Positions 13,471-24,860 of a DNA stretch of 64,000 nt are shown one piece after another. This DNA comes from Acanthornis magna (taxonomy: Eukaryota > Chordata > Aves > Passeriformes > Acanthizidae), in assembly GCA_036785705.1 (NCBI GenBank), contig JAWUZG010000084.1:17497501-17561500 (forward strand), read 5' to 3'. A program made the position numbers and the translations under genes. Every line of letters starts with the position of its first letter. The stretch's first letter is position 1. The notes beneath the pieces are model-generated. The model was not told the DNA's origin. It ran no database searches and saw only the letters and a list, made by a program, of their open reading frames with translations.

Positions 13471-13570
13471 ATCACTTTTGCGGTAGAGTGTCGTCACCGG
13501 TGCTGAGCACCAGCAGAAATTAATATTAAAGAACAGTCCAATCTGAACAGGGCCAAAACATCTTTTGTAA

Positions 13571-13689
13571 AATGATGATGATGGTGATGATGATGATGAC
13601 AATAATAATAATAATAAAATAATAGTAGCAGTAGTAGTAATGATATCAGTAGTAATATAAAGATGAATGAATGGATGAATGAATGATTC
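13571..13689 (+). repeat. Compound trinucleotide/tetranucleotide microsatellite
   Basis: Successive runs of GAT, AAT, AGT and then GAAT/GGAT units make up about 120 bp of compound simple repeat. Confidence 0.9.
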
Positions 13690-14144
13690 ATACAATGGCC
13701 ATGCTTTCAGTCTTTCTCTATTTTTCCCTTGTAACTAAGAGTGGAGCCTCTGTGTACACCAGTGCTAAACTTAGAGTCAACAGCATTCTGCAGATACAGT
13801 TCCAGCCATAGTACGTATGTGGCCATTACACGGAAAAAAGTGATGCCCATCTCAGGCAGGCTGTGCATCTGCAACTTCTTGCTCAAATGACTCCAAATTT
13901 GCCCCAAGTGGTTTTAGCCAGGGCCTCTGGGAGGCTCATCAGTATTGCAAAAATCAGATGGAGCATACAAATATTGGAGTCTGTTGCATACTTCCTCATT
14001 AAGCAGAATATGATGCTCATTCTCCACTACAGCAGAGCAAAGCACACTCTCCAGGATGGATCTGAGCGTATACCGTGCTGAAGTACTGTAAGCAATAAGT
14101 GGTGTACCCAAAAGTGCATAGCTGCAGTGGTGATTAATCATTTA

Positions 14145-14270
14145 GGCCCTGATCCTGCAAACATGCATGAGTTTAATGTTACTACTATGAGTAATCCCCT
14201 TGATTTCAAATTAGATTAGTCACAGTCTTAACACTTGGCACGTGAATAAATGTTTGCAGGGCTAGAGCCC
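14145..14270. repeat. Fossil palindromic (MITE-like) element, copy 1
   Basis: The left terminus 'ggccctgatcctgcaaac' (14145-14162) is mirrored by 'gtttgcagggctagagccc' (14252-14270), giving roughly 18-bp imperfect terminal inverted repeats around a degenerate interior of about 90 bp. The arm resembles a palindromic family common in turtle, crocodile and bird intergenic DNA. A named family cannot be given without a repeat-library search. Confidence 0.6.
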
Positions 14271-14277
14271 TATTTAT

Positions 14278-14405
14278 GGCCTGATCTTGCAAATTATTAC
14301 TGTCTAGCACAGTGCTTCTGTTTCTGAATATTTTCACCAATGCAAAAAAAAAATAAAAAAATTCTCAAACACTCTCCTGAACCGTGAACGTTGCAGGATT
14401 AGATC
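14278..14405. repeat. Fossil palindromic (MITE-like) element, copy 2
   Basis: Starting 8 bp after copy 1, 'ggcctgatcttgcaaa' (14278-14293) is answered by 'gttgcaggattagatc' (14390-14405), the inverted form. The interior is unlike copy 1 and contains an A-rich run. The adjacency suggests a nested or tandem insertion, or one longer element with repeated termini. Confidence 0.5.
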
Positions 14406-14419
14406 TGCTGTTTGGTACA

Positions 14420-15185
14420 TATGTACATCTCTGCATAGCATAAGTCATGGATAGATATAGCTGTATCTGGCCATGGGTGTGTGCCTTGATGCAAAGCGCT
14501 TGAAAGCTGATCGCCATCAATGTTTTTTACTGTCCTTTACCACTGATTTTACGATTTAGATCTACCATCTACAGTGTAAATGGAATTTTTCTCCTATTTC
14601 TTTTTTTAAAAAAGGAAGAGAGAGATATTAAATCAATTTTGCTAACTTAGGGTGAAGACAATAAGGAACCCAATAACCAGCTTGCAAATTTAAGTCACCA
14701 GTCTAATCAAATTCCTCTGGGCTGCGGTGTCCTTTCTGTGAAATCAACCTGCATTAAAGTGACTGGGTTGCTGTTTGTGAATGTACCATCTCTGCAAATT
14801 ACCGCTGCTCCGTTGCATTGTGTTTGTATGAATGGGGGTGACATGTGCTTGCCCACAGGTCCACGTGAGAGAGGTGGGGTGAGGAAGGAAAGATATTTTT
14901 AAAATGAATCTAGAGGGAGAAAGTGGAAGCTGCGGCTTCATAGAATGTGAATGGTATCCTAAAATAACCTCTGTCATCTGCCCACCCACCCACTGCCAAA
15001 ATCAAGGTGCAGCTCTTTCATTTAAAATTAATTCTTGGCCCCAGAGGGTATCAATAGATCAATATCTTGTGCTTCTGATCTCTTGCGGGCCACCCTTCAA
15101 TGGCTCATGCAAAGGCTAAAAACAGAAAGATGCAACACAAAAGATACCGCAGTCAGCTCAAGCAAGGGGGATATTTTTAGATCAG
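14420..15185. other. Gene-free, complex-sequence segment upstream of P1
   Basis: No gene was found. The DNA is compositionally complex, unlike the simple-repeat regions, and ends with a near-match MEF2 motif (ATATTTTTAG, 15171-15180). It may be conserved regulatory DNA, but conservation cannot be measured here. Confidence 0.3.
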
Positions 15186-15240
15186 AAAAGGGAAAGGAGG
15201 GGAGAGGGAGAGAGAAAGGAAAGAGAGGGAGAGAGGCTGG
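15185..15240 (+). repeat. Polypurine tract
   Basis: An almost uninterrupted G/A run of about 50 bp, followed 40 bp later by a T/C-rich run (about 15265-15310). This is simple sequence. Confidence 0.8.
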
Positions 15241-15509
15241 TCTAGGGTTTGCAATCTCATTTGGTCTCCCTCTTCTCCCCTCCTTTTTTTTTTCTTTCTC
15301 TTTTTTTATTCCATCGGTGGTATTTTCCATACAATCTGATTTCTGCCCGCTTGGCTGGGGGGGCTGGGGGGGAGGGGGGTGGGCTGGCACAGCAAAGCCG
15401 GGCTGAAGATTCTGGAGTTTTATGGCTCATTCCAGCTAGTGGCTTCTCTCTGCCAGTTGAATTAATTTGATACTATTTTTGAAAGTCAGTGTTTCTAAGG
15501 GAGACCTAA

Positions 15510-15525
15510 TGACGCAATGACGTCA
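15510..15525 (+). promoter_or_regulatory. Tandem CRE-type elements upstream of P1
   Basis: TGACGCAA (15510-15517) abuts a perfect palindromic CRE, TGACGTCA (15518-15525). The pair lies about 330 bp upstream of the P1 TATA box. CREB/ATF and AP-1 family binding is the standard reading of these motifs. A near-MEF2 sequence lies 30 bp upstream (about 15472-15481). Confidence 0.55.
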
Positions 15526-15559
15526 ATGCAGGTCAATAGCACACACTGGAGGAACTGAC

Positions 15560-16010
15560 TGTGCTACCGGGAGCCAAGGGCTGGGAGCCCGCTCCAACAC
15601 CCCGGCTCCCGCACACGCACCCCCGCCGCCTCCCTGCCCACCCCCGGTCCCCCCTGCATTTCGGGGGCTGTTTGCAAACACCCCACAGCCCCCCCCCCCC
15701 CAAAAAAAAAATGCGATGAGAGGCAGTGCGGTGAAAAAAGAAGCCCACCCTCACTACCTGTGAAAGGCAGCGTTATTGTGGCGGTGCACGCACACGGAGG
15801 GAGGGAGGCAGGCAGGGACACGCGTGTGCCCGCCCGGCCGGCCGGGACCGCGGGCTATAAATAGCGGCGGGGGCGCGGGGCGGCGGGGGCTGAGCGATTC
15901 CGCCCCGCGCACTCGCTCAGGAGGTGCCGGGCTCGGCGGTGCGGGGGTGGTGCGTGGGCGGCGGGGCGGGGGGGCGGCGGGGGAGGGGAGGAGGGGGCTG
16001 CTGCTTCTCC
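15560..16010. promoter_or_regulatory. CpG island over candidate promoter P1
   Basis: GC- and CpG-rich sequence surrounds the TATA box at 15856-15863 and the start of the putative exon, consistent with a CpG-island promoter. It includes G-rich runs at about 15930-16000. Confidence 0.55.
15855..15864 (+). promoter_or_regulatory. P1 TATA box that is also an exact MEF2 consensus
   Basis: CTATAAATAG contains TATAAATA and also fits YTAWWWWTAR. It predicts initiation about 25-32 bp downstream, near 15885-15892. Overlap of TATA and MEF2 motifs is known at some muscle and immediate-early promoters; whether MEF2 binds here is inference. Confidence 0.55.
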
Positions 16011-16366
16011 CTGTCTCCAAGTCAGGCTCTGAACACGAACTGGCGCTTTTTTTTTTTTTTTTCCCTTTTTTTTTTTTTTTTTTTTTTTTTGCCTTTCTCC
16101 TGGAAGAGTGCAGGCACACATTACGCGAAACCCACAGCCTTTCGCGATACACAGCTCGAAACGCTCTAGTTTATTTATATAGCCCCTCCACCCTCGGCTC
16201 TTCCCACCCGTCCCCAAATTCCCTAGAAATCCAGCTAAGGCGTGGGGAAGAGGAGAAAGCAATTTTGGAGGGGAGGGAGTTATTTATTTTCGTTTTGTTT
16301 GGGAATTGTTTTGCATTGTTGGTTTTTTTCTTTGCATACAAAAATAAGTGAAGAAGATTTTGCAAG
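15888..16366 (+). other. Putative 5' untranslated first exon E1 (P1)
   Basis: This exon is predicted from the TATA box at 15856 and a strong 5' splice site at 16366/16367 (gcaag|gtaggt). The roughly 480-nt interval contains no ATG in any frame, whereas about seven would be expected at random; that is the pattern of a selected translated-mRNA leader. It includes two long T runs (about 16047-16090) and A/T-rich 3' sequence. The open frames overlapping it rely on non-ATG starts and homopolymers, so I consider it noncoding. The start is approximate, no acceptor partner is identifiable in the window, and an RNA read is needed to confirm it. Confidence 0.45.
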
Positions 16367-16375
16367 GTAGGTTTC

Positions 16376-16437
16376 TCTGTGTGTGTGCGTGCGTGTGCGT
16401 GTGTGTGTGTGTGCGTGTGTGCGTGTGTGTGTGTGTA
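16376..16437 (+). repeat. (GT)n microsatellite directly after the E1 donor
   Basis: About 60 bp of GT with interspersed GC units begin 10 bp after the 5' splice site. In RNA this is a (GU)n tract near the donor, a type of sequence bound by CELF and TDP-43 proteins; any splicing effect is inference. Confidence 0.9.
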
Positions 16438-16439
16438 TG

Positions 16440-17825
16440 CAGGTGTTTTCCTTTTTGCAAAGTTTTCTAATTTCAGTTGTTAGATGCTTTTACAAAAAGT
16501 AGACTTTTCTGATTTGTTCGCCTGCCTGCCTTTGAAAAGACTGGACGGCGTTGCATTCCCCCTCCTTGCAAAGAGTTCTCTAGACTGTCGTGTCGTGTGT
16601 CCTGTGCATTTGATGTTCCTGCAGGAAAGCATGCTAGTTTGCGAGCTCAAACTGCAGGCAGGGAGCTATGCATTTAAGACCCACACACACTTTTGGTAGA
16701 GGTTGCAACTTTCATTTTGTCACATTTTGGGGTGGGGGGAGAAGGAAGGCGTCAAGTCACTCGGGAAACGAGCTTGCAAATGAAATTTTAATTGCAGAAA
16801 GAGTCGAAGTCAGCAGCGGTGAAGCTTAAGGAGGATGGAAGGGAGTTGACATTTCTTGCATAGAGAATTTGCTACCACTGGGAATAGACTAGAAGTCCAT
16901 AGTGGAGGGGGTTGAAATAGGTAAAATGGTAACAAAGTAAATGATGAGGCAAAATACTAATTATAAAGTGATGCCGGAAAGTAAGAGGCTGTTGCAAGCT
17001 CTAACCACCTGTAGAGGGAAATCTTTATACATAGTAATTTCTGATAGCTGATCTATAGAGAAACTAAAGAGTATTACATGTACCAAACTTTGCTGCTCTG
17101 CAATGTGCAAACCAAGATGCCCAGATTCTCGATTAATTCTCAGTGGCTTGCAAATTGCAGGTACTGTTAGCTCAAGAGAAATGGGGGTTTAGCAGCTACT
17201 GATTCTTAGTCTCCACCTTGGCTGCAGCCATCTGTGGTGCACATCCTGGTTTTCTTTACTGCTGCCGCACTTGACGTGGTTATCAAGAGATGCCTTGCCT
17301 GAGAAGAGTGGGTTTGATTTATTGCTAATTTCAAGCAGGTTTTTTAATTGGAAAAAGTTGGATGGTCTTCACTGTCGGAGGGGAAGTTTTCCAAAGCAGC
17401 TGTAGGGACCAACTGCTCTAACCAGTGGAAAGCCTTTTTCCCCCCAGAGGACCCTGCTCAACTTCTGTGTAACTAAAAGAGTAATAACTAATACCTTGTG
17501 ACAACAGGACACAATGTGAGTAATGTGTCACACCTTGTCCAGCTCTTTTTCATCTGAGGAATCCCAGGGCAGTCACTGGAACAATGAAGCAGCCTGACCT
17601 CAGAGGGGACAACGTGCAACTGCAGGGTGATGACCAAGTGCCTCAGAAGGGTGAGGTGGCAGTGGAAGTCAAAGCTGTGGCAGGTCGTGCAGAAAGTCAA
17701 AAATTAGGTGGTTTGGAGGTAACGTTTTCCCTTCACACTTGCTCATACACTATTTTCATCCCTTGTTGTGAAGGACAGATCTGTCAAGAATAGGCTGGTG
17801 GTTACAAAGCACTAATTTCTTAATC
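16440..17825. other. Intron-like gene-free segment
   Basis: No gene, repeat family or clear regulatory cluster was recognised. The composition drifts from GC-balanced to AT-rich away from P1. Confidence 0.5.
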
Positions 17826-18010
17826 ACAGGGTCATAGAATGGTTTAGGTTGGAAGGGACATTAAACATCATCTAGTTCAAACCCCCAGGGACACCATCCA
17901 CTTGACCACATTGCTCAAGGCCCTATCCAGCCTGGTCTTGAACACGTCCAATACTTACTTCTTCTGCCTACTCTATCATTGGTCCACCACCCTTGCAGAA
18001 TTATGGGGAT
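17826..18010 (-). mobile_element. CR1 LINE 3'-end fragment (antisense)
   Basis: The sequence 'tcatagaatggtttaggttg' followed by 'gaagggacattaaacatcatctag' (read in two blocks), then 'tcaaacccccagggacacca', 'ttgctcaaggccctatccag' and 'cctggtcttgaacacgtcc' follows the reverse complement of the avian CR1 3' region in order. The element is 5'-truncated, as usual for CR1, and encodes nothing. Similarity fades near 18010, so that end is approximate. It is the main evidence that the window is avian. Confidence 0.9.
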
Positions 18011-19964
18011 CTCAAGTTAGCTTGGCCTTGAATCGCCTGTACTGCCATCTGTTCACCCCTCATCTGTCATTTGCCTGTCCAGCTGAGGAAACATGGAAAT
18101 CCTGTGTTTTATTCCTGTGAATCTTGATGCATACATCACTGGGGTCATCTCACTAGTGACGCTGCAGGAGGTGAAACACCATGGGGCAGTGCCACCCTCT
18201 TGTTTCCTCCACATAACATTACAGCAGCTGGAGTGCATCACCTTGGGGTGCTGTTTTGGGTCCAACATGGGCCTTCCTAATCCGCATTAATACCTCTGAT
18301 TTTTGGTTTATGACCTCTATCATCTTCTGCCAAAACCCCATCTTGTTCCCATCCCCCATTTACTGAGGTTTATGCGTCATCTTTTCTTTTTTCTGATCCT
18401 TACTCCAACCCCCAAATGTCTGACTGATCTGGATGTCTGAATGTTTTGAAATTCCACCAGGAATTCCACAGCTTCAGGAGCTCCTCACTTGCCACTTCAA
18501 GAAAGCAGACTGTGGCAGGATGACTCTTGGTAATGAGTTTTCATTAACTCCTTTCGCTTCCTTGTCTCTGGGAACTTCTGAGGTCCTACACACGGTCTTC
18601 TCCGTACAAACTCTCTTTAACCCAGATATTCTCACATCCACTTCACCTATGAGTCATTGCACTTTCTAGCCTACAATTACATTTGCATAGCTTGTGCAAT
18701 AGAGGGAATTCTCCAGCTTGCACACTGCTCATCTACCTTCCTGCAGCTTTCCAGATACTGTGTCTTTTCATGTCAGGTTTAGAAGGATTCTCTGTGTTGG
18801 AAGAGCTAACCCCGACCTCTTTTTCTGCCCTGTCCTTTCTCTCTACTACCATCTCCTCCTAGTCCAGTAATGAAAAGGACTGCATCAACACAGGATCTTA
18901 CCCTGAGAGTGCTTGTCTTGGTTTAGATGCTTGTGCAGAAGGATATTCCTTATTAAGATGCTTCTGATTTGTATGGTCTTCTGCTACTCCTGATTTTCTC
19001 ATGTTAAACTATGTCCTGTGATGCAACTTGTTTCAAGGAGGCTGCATAAGCCTAATTCTAAAGTGAAGTTTTTGTTTAAGATGGTGGTCATTCATGTCAC
19101 AATACAATATATAAAGTATCAGGTGGACAGCCATATAGATAAAAATCCTGTATTTCTTCTCACAGTACTTCTCTGAATAGTCTTAACAAGAATTGCATCG
19201 TACTTCTGGAGATCTAGGTACAGTCTTCACAGTAAATGGGCAATGAAGGTACCACTTCCTTATGAAAAGCCTTCAGAGAGGCAACCCCATGCCACTTTAT
19301 AAACTTTGGGCACAAGAAGCAAAACTCTTTCTTCTACTAAACTATGCATTCTGTAGAAGGACTGGACAAAAAGTCAGTGCTGATGAGGTACAGTAAAACA
19401 GTTTATTGCTTGAACTCTCTTTTAGTTTATAGAAAAATGAGCAAGAGGACACAAGTCCGCAAACTGTCTGGCTGAAGAACTGAACTCTCTCAATCTCATT
19501 GTAAACCTCTCTGAAAGACACTCCAAAATTCATTGAAACCCATGTGCAGTCTCACTGCCCAGTTAGTTCACCTCTACCTTCTCCATTGAAATCCCAGTAT
19601 CAAGCCAAGATGAGTGGCTCCACTCACCCTCATACTCATCGGAGAATTTTTGATATTCCATGACATTTTCCCCTTGAAACACCAGAATCACAAATAGGAT
19701 TGAAAGATTGTCATGGCCCTGATATTTGCTATATTTGCTCTATTGCAATGCATTCTTGCAGATTCTTGTGTGGAAGCTTCAGTCCCTACTGCTTTTCAAC
19801 TTTAGCCACCAGCTTCCCATTTACTCCCACTGTGAGTGTGAGGTCATGCATCTTGCTCTTACTACTTGCTTACTTTTCACTCCTCTTTGTACTACCCAAG
19901 ATCTCCTTCCAATCAACTTGTGTCTGTCACTTACTGTAATCCTACCAAAATTATCTGCATAATA

Positions 19965-20036
19965 AATTTTATAATATAAATAATATAATTTATAATATAA
20001 ATAATGTTATCTCCATAATATAATTTATAATACAAC
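19965..20036 (+). repeat. AT-rich tandem repeat
   Basis: Variants of 'ataatataatttataatata' recur about three times with short spacers. This is low-complexity sequence. Confidence 0.7.
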
Positions 20037-20149
20037 AATAAGTCTGCAAAATATAACTATTCCAAAATAAAAACCCATGCATATATGTAATACACAGGTA
20101 ATTTTCCTCTGTTTTTCATGGGACTCTGTTCTGTGCCCTTCTATTTGAA

Positions 20150-20260
20150 TCATAACCTCATGGGGCAGGTACTGAGTCTTGTTCTTTCTTTTGTCCAGTA
20201 CCCATCACATCACAAGTCGGTAGGTAACAATGATGTGATCCCTCATTATTTTTACTTTTT
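20150..20260. repeat. Probable ancient CR1/L3-like relic
   Basis: 'aacctcatggggcaggtact' followed by 'gttctttcttttgtccagta' resembles the block (AGCTCATTGGGGCAGG, then TTTGTACAGTGCCTAGCAC) of the same old retroelement family suspected at 2.3 kb. This is a degenerate match made from memory. Confidence 0.35.
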
Positions 20261-22790
20261 CTGGCCCCCGAATAAGGATCCAGCTTTGATTTAATGCCCC
20301 AACCTATGTTTTCAAATGTTGTCTCCTGGCTACAGTGTTCCACATGGTTACTTTTTGATTCCGTGTTTGCACAGCATCCAGTAGGATGGGAGCTTAATCT
20401 GAGATTGACAGTATGTGATAATGAGGCTCACGTTTGAGAGTTTAACTTGTGACGCGTTGCTAATGTAAGGAGCAATCAACTGATACAATATTAACGGTAA
20501 CAAAAATTAACACATTTCTAAATTTAGCTAAATACTCATTGTCAGTCTTGAACAACAACTCAGAATAGCTTTTATATGCAAACCTTGAACTACTCAGAAA
20601 ATCATTACATGGAATGTAATTCAGGCTTTGTATCTCTGTTCATATAGTCCTATAATAATTGCAATTACCACAAAAGCAGCACAAAACAGTGATCTGTGAG
20701 GCATTTGCAGAAGTATATGGGTTTCATCCCCTGGCTCTGCAGCAGGCATTTATAGCAATATGATAATAGCCTGCACTTCTCTGTTGCTCATCCATGGATC
20801 TCCAGATATTCTACTAATACTCAGTGAGTTATGCATGATACCTCTCCACCCAGTTCACATCATGAGTTAGGTAAGTATTAATACACATCTCCTGTCATTA
20901 AAAGAATGTACATACAAGCCACAGCAAGGACCAGAAAAAGAGCTGCTGCCCATCCTGTGCTTTGGAGGGGACAAAATGGAGAGAAGCACTGTAGCTCCCC
21001 TGCACGCATTTGGCCATATATTGGCTGGTGGTAGTGGTTTGATCAGGTGTGTGCAATGCAGTGGTGTTTCTCAGGACTTTCTAAAGGGCCTATACTCTTC
21101 CAAGTAATGAAGTGTGTCCTTCTTCCTGTGAATTTCATGGCATGTCTTGTCTTCTCAGTGATAGCTGTTAGTCCAGCAGCTGTTACAGTTTTCCCTAGGG
21201 GAGCGGAAACATGTCTTAACAGTGAAAACTTGTAGATGTTTCCACTCCTATGCGCAGTCACATGAAATGCCTTCTCCCAAGTCATGACCAAATAACACCA
21301 TATGCTAATAGCCATGGCCATTTCTTTGGCAAGGTAAAAGAATATGAAGACTAGCATGTTTCTACAGAGAAAGTTCAGCATCTGGGAAAGTAAAAGCCAT
21401 TGTTGCTTGCCCAGCTGGTCCTCCTGGGACTTCCACAAGTTCTGTGCACACTGATGGTTTGCCAGTCACAGTCAGGGAACCAGTGGCTTAATTTGTAAGC
21501 TGTGCATAGAAAACACAGCTTGGATCCGAGCAGAAACAGCTTGGATCTTGGTGCCATTTATAGGGCTGAACTTGCTATTAGCACACAGTGCATAAATGTT
21601 AACTCATGATAAAAATAGATGTTCAGACACAAAATCATATGTGATCTAGATCTTTTGATCCGTTTGTGTTTTAATTTTCCTTCATGTTATTGGAAACTGC
21701 CAGATGTTTCTGCTTTACTGAATGGATTTCTGGAATTTGGGGGTCTAGCTAGATAGGAATTCCAGGACTACTGAACAGTGTGAATTTGAGACTTTTTATT
21801 ACCCTGAAAGGTAAGTAGAGAAGTGACTGATGAAATCACCATCCTGTCCTTGTTTGAGTATGTATTACATCTTCTGGCTGAGTAGCAATTTTATGTTGTA
21901 ATTTTTGATAGCCACATTGAACTACATTATAAAGAAGAACAAATCAGAAGCAACAAATTAGGAAAGAACGGTGTTACAGGAGTATCATAGGTCAGGATAA
22001 GAGCTCACAAGGCCATGTCTTCATAACCCTAGGCATCTCACCTTGTCTTTCACCTCACCATCTATGAAATGAAGCTAAATTAATGTATTTTCTTTTTCCC
22101 ACCCCACTGTCTTCTGCCTTGAGAGAACTTGATTTTTTTTCTTTGATTGGATCCTTTGGCTTCATGTTTTATTATCTCAATAAATAAATTCTTCCTAAAG
22201 TACTTCAATATCACCCCAATCCATATTCCATTCTCTCCCACTGTCTATAATACTGGCTAGCTGGGAGGTCAAGACTGACACAGATTTTTGGCATTTCTTC
22301 ATCATAGAGTTCCTTTATTTTCTACCTGTTCAAGTTCCTGTATAATTTACCTCAAAGTGTTGTCTTATCTTTTTGGTCCTGTTTATAACTCTTTCTTTAA
22401 GATGGTTGCCAGATATGTGTGCACATGATGTTAAAGGTCATGGGTCTTATTTGTGAGAAGTTCCATTTGAAAGGCTAATGAAAATCAAATCTTAGTGTAA
22501 AGGCTAATCAAATTTGTAGCAGGATTCCTCAAAGGTTATGTTCCTTGTATCTGAAGTATGATGCCTATTCACTGTATTTCTTCCATAGGTTTAACTTTTA
22601 TTAAGAAGTGGTATGATTTTCTCTTGATATCATCCTCAATATTGAGACCTTAGTACTCTTTTCCACCAGCTTCATTATGCTAATGCTTTTCTTCTTTTCA
22701 TCCCTGTTACACAGAAGTATGTCTCCAGGGCCTGATTTTGCAGCCATTGGAGGAAAATCCAGTTTCTATCCTTTTACATGTAGTAGCTAT

Positions 22791-22808
22791 TATATATATA
22801 TATATATA
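22791..22808. repeat. (TA)n microsatellite
   Basis: About nine TA units. Confidence 0.85.
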
Positions 22809-24699
22809 AGGTAAACAGAAAAGCTAATGATGACAAAGCAACCCACGTATACTGACATTTCAACCCAAAGCATTTCAAAGTGTTTATTAATACAATCTGT
22901 GTGAGATGATACTTGCACAATTTGTCTATTTTATTGGTGTTCTGATATATGCATCCAGGTTCTCAAAATATTCCATAAATTGAAGTCTTAATAAGTCCTT
23001 GATCTTCTGACACAGGTGAGATTTTCTTTACTAATGTACTGCAGTTTCTTGCTCTGGTGTTGGAGGTAAAGCATTCCTTTCCTCCTTGTTCTTTCTTGCA
23101 TGCTCTGATCTCTGATTATTTATAATATTGCTGTCTTCTTACTGATGACTTTTATTGATTATCTCAATGCTATAGATATCTTCAAGAACATCCTGTTTAG
23201 GTAAGTGAGTATTGTCTTATCTTCATTTCATGAGTAGATATGCCAAGCATAAAGTGATTGGCACTTCATCTAAAATTTGAGGAGAGCTTCAAAATTATTC
23301 AATGAAAAAGCCTTTCCATGAGAAATTTCAGATCAACTCTTGTAGCAAATTTGTGATTGGAAGAGGAATATTTAGATTCTAATCCTCTGCTTTAACTAGC
23401 AATTACTTTTCTTCAGTCCTTTCACTAGCATATACTCTGCCACCTATAAAAAACAGCAAATTGTTGAATAGACGTTGCTCTAATTTATTTCCATTTCAAT
23501 GTGGTTGCTCTTTCTTCTGGGTTCTATATTCTCCTGTAAGAAGAGTTAACTAGCATAAGTTATTAATTGACCTAAATTTTATTCAAAAAGATGAGGGGGG
23601 TTTGTGAGATCCCAGTATGTCTTGATGGCACTTCACTCTGTTTCTGTATATCTTCAGTTCTCCTTATGTTTGGAGCATATCACATGTCTTTCAGCTGCTT
23701 GGGTGAACTAGGCCAAGAACAGACTCAAAATGTTAGTGGGAGTAAGACTGGGTTAGGAGAATATTTTATAGCAATTATGTTAATGAATGGCTCACAGGTC
23801 AGCAGAACTCCAAGACTCTGAGGAGGAAACTCTCAAACTACAGCAAAGACAAAATGAGAAAGAGGTGGTGCCTTGAACTTGCTGGATCAAAACCCCCAAA
23901 AAATAATGACTACCACTAAAATAGTTTTATTTTCAAAGTATACTACTTTTTAGGTGTCAGATCATAGTTGGTTTTGAGCAGCGATTTTGTGCAGGCTAAT
24001 GTTTTACTAGCAGTAGTAGTAGTATCCCAACCTGGGGCATTATCCATCAGGGCAGAGTCTGAAAGGGAGATTTCTGAGGGTGGAGACAGCTCGATATGTG
24101 GAGCAAACATGTTAGAAACTGGGCTGCCCCTTTGGCATCTTCAGTAGCTATAGGTGAAAGACCACGTACCTGCAGCTGACAGGGACTCTGCTGCTTCAGT
24201 CACTGTCAGGTATCACTTTACAGTAGAGGAAAAAATACAGGATCCATTGCTTTCATTAAGACTTCATTGGTAGGGAGGCTTGATTGTTCAGAAACAAGGA
24301 GATGGCTAATAACTAAAATAACAAGATAGAAGATAAATTTTCTTTTTAGTGCTTCTAATGATCAGAAGAAATGGGAACTGCTGTTTGGTATGTGGTCACC
24401 TGCCAAACATTCTTTTCAGTTTGGATAGTTTCCATTTCTTTTTTTTCATGTGAGAGATTCTCTGGGCACTGGACCTCACTTCAACAAAGCCTTTAGCAGC
24501 AGGCAGGGAAGACAGGAGATGGTTCTGCTGAGACTGAGATGATGCATTGGGCTGGAGAAGCAGGGCAGACCAAAGAGGAAGGCAGGCTGGTTTCGGGAAA
24601 ATGAGACTGAAAGATGGTACTACAGCTTCCAGGAGAGCATGGTAAACCCCTTGGTAGAAAGATCTAGTTCTTTCCCTAAAATTACAGATCTTAGGGAAA

Positions 24700-24860
24700 A
24701 AAAGCCAATACCACCAAACAACACCGCCACCAAAAACACCCCCCCAAAAGAACCAAAAAACCCCCAAAAAACCACACACCCAAAAAAAACCACACAAAAA
24801 AACCCTCAACCCCCCCATTCCCCAACACAAACAAACAACCAAAATCAAACCTAAACATAA
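24700..24860 (+). repeat. Strand-asymmetric A/C-rich low-complexity tract
   Basis: Roughly 160 bp made almost only of A and C on the + strand, in irregular CCAAAA, CCCCAAAA and ACAC blocks. The complementary strand is G/T-rich and therefore lacks most stop codons, which explains the long minus-strand frame across it. Confidence 0.85.

Noticed and set aside
13571..13689. Possible CRISPR-like or satellite array
   Set aside because: It is an ordinary compound microsatellite without spacers.
15776..16351. 191-codon plus-strand frame across P1
   Set aside because: It uses a non-ATG start, runs through the TATA box and two poly(T) tracts (long F runs), and has no recognisable domain.
17826..18290. 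Full CR1 element or reverse-transcriptase remnant
   Set aside because: Only the noncoding 3' end is recognisable; the sequence after about 18010 no longer follows the CR1 order.
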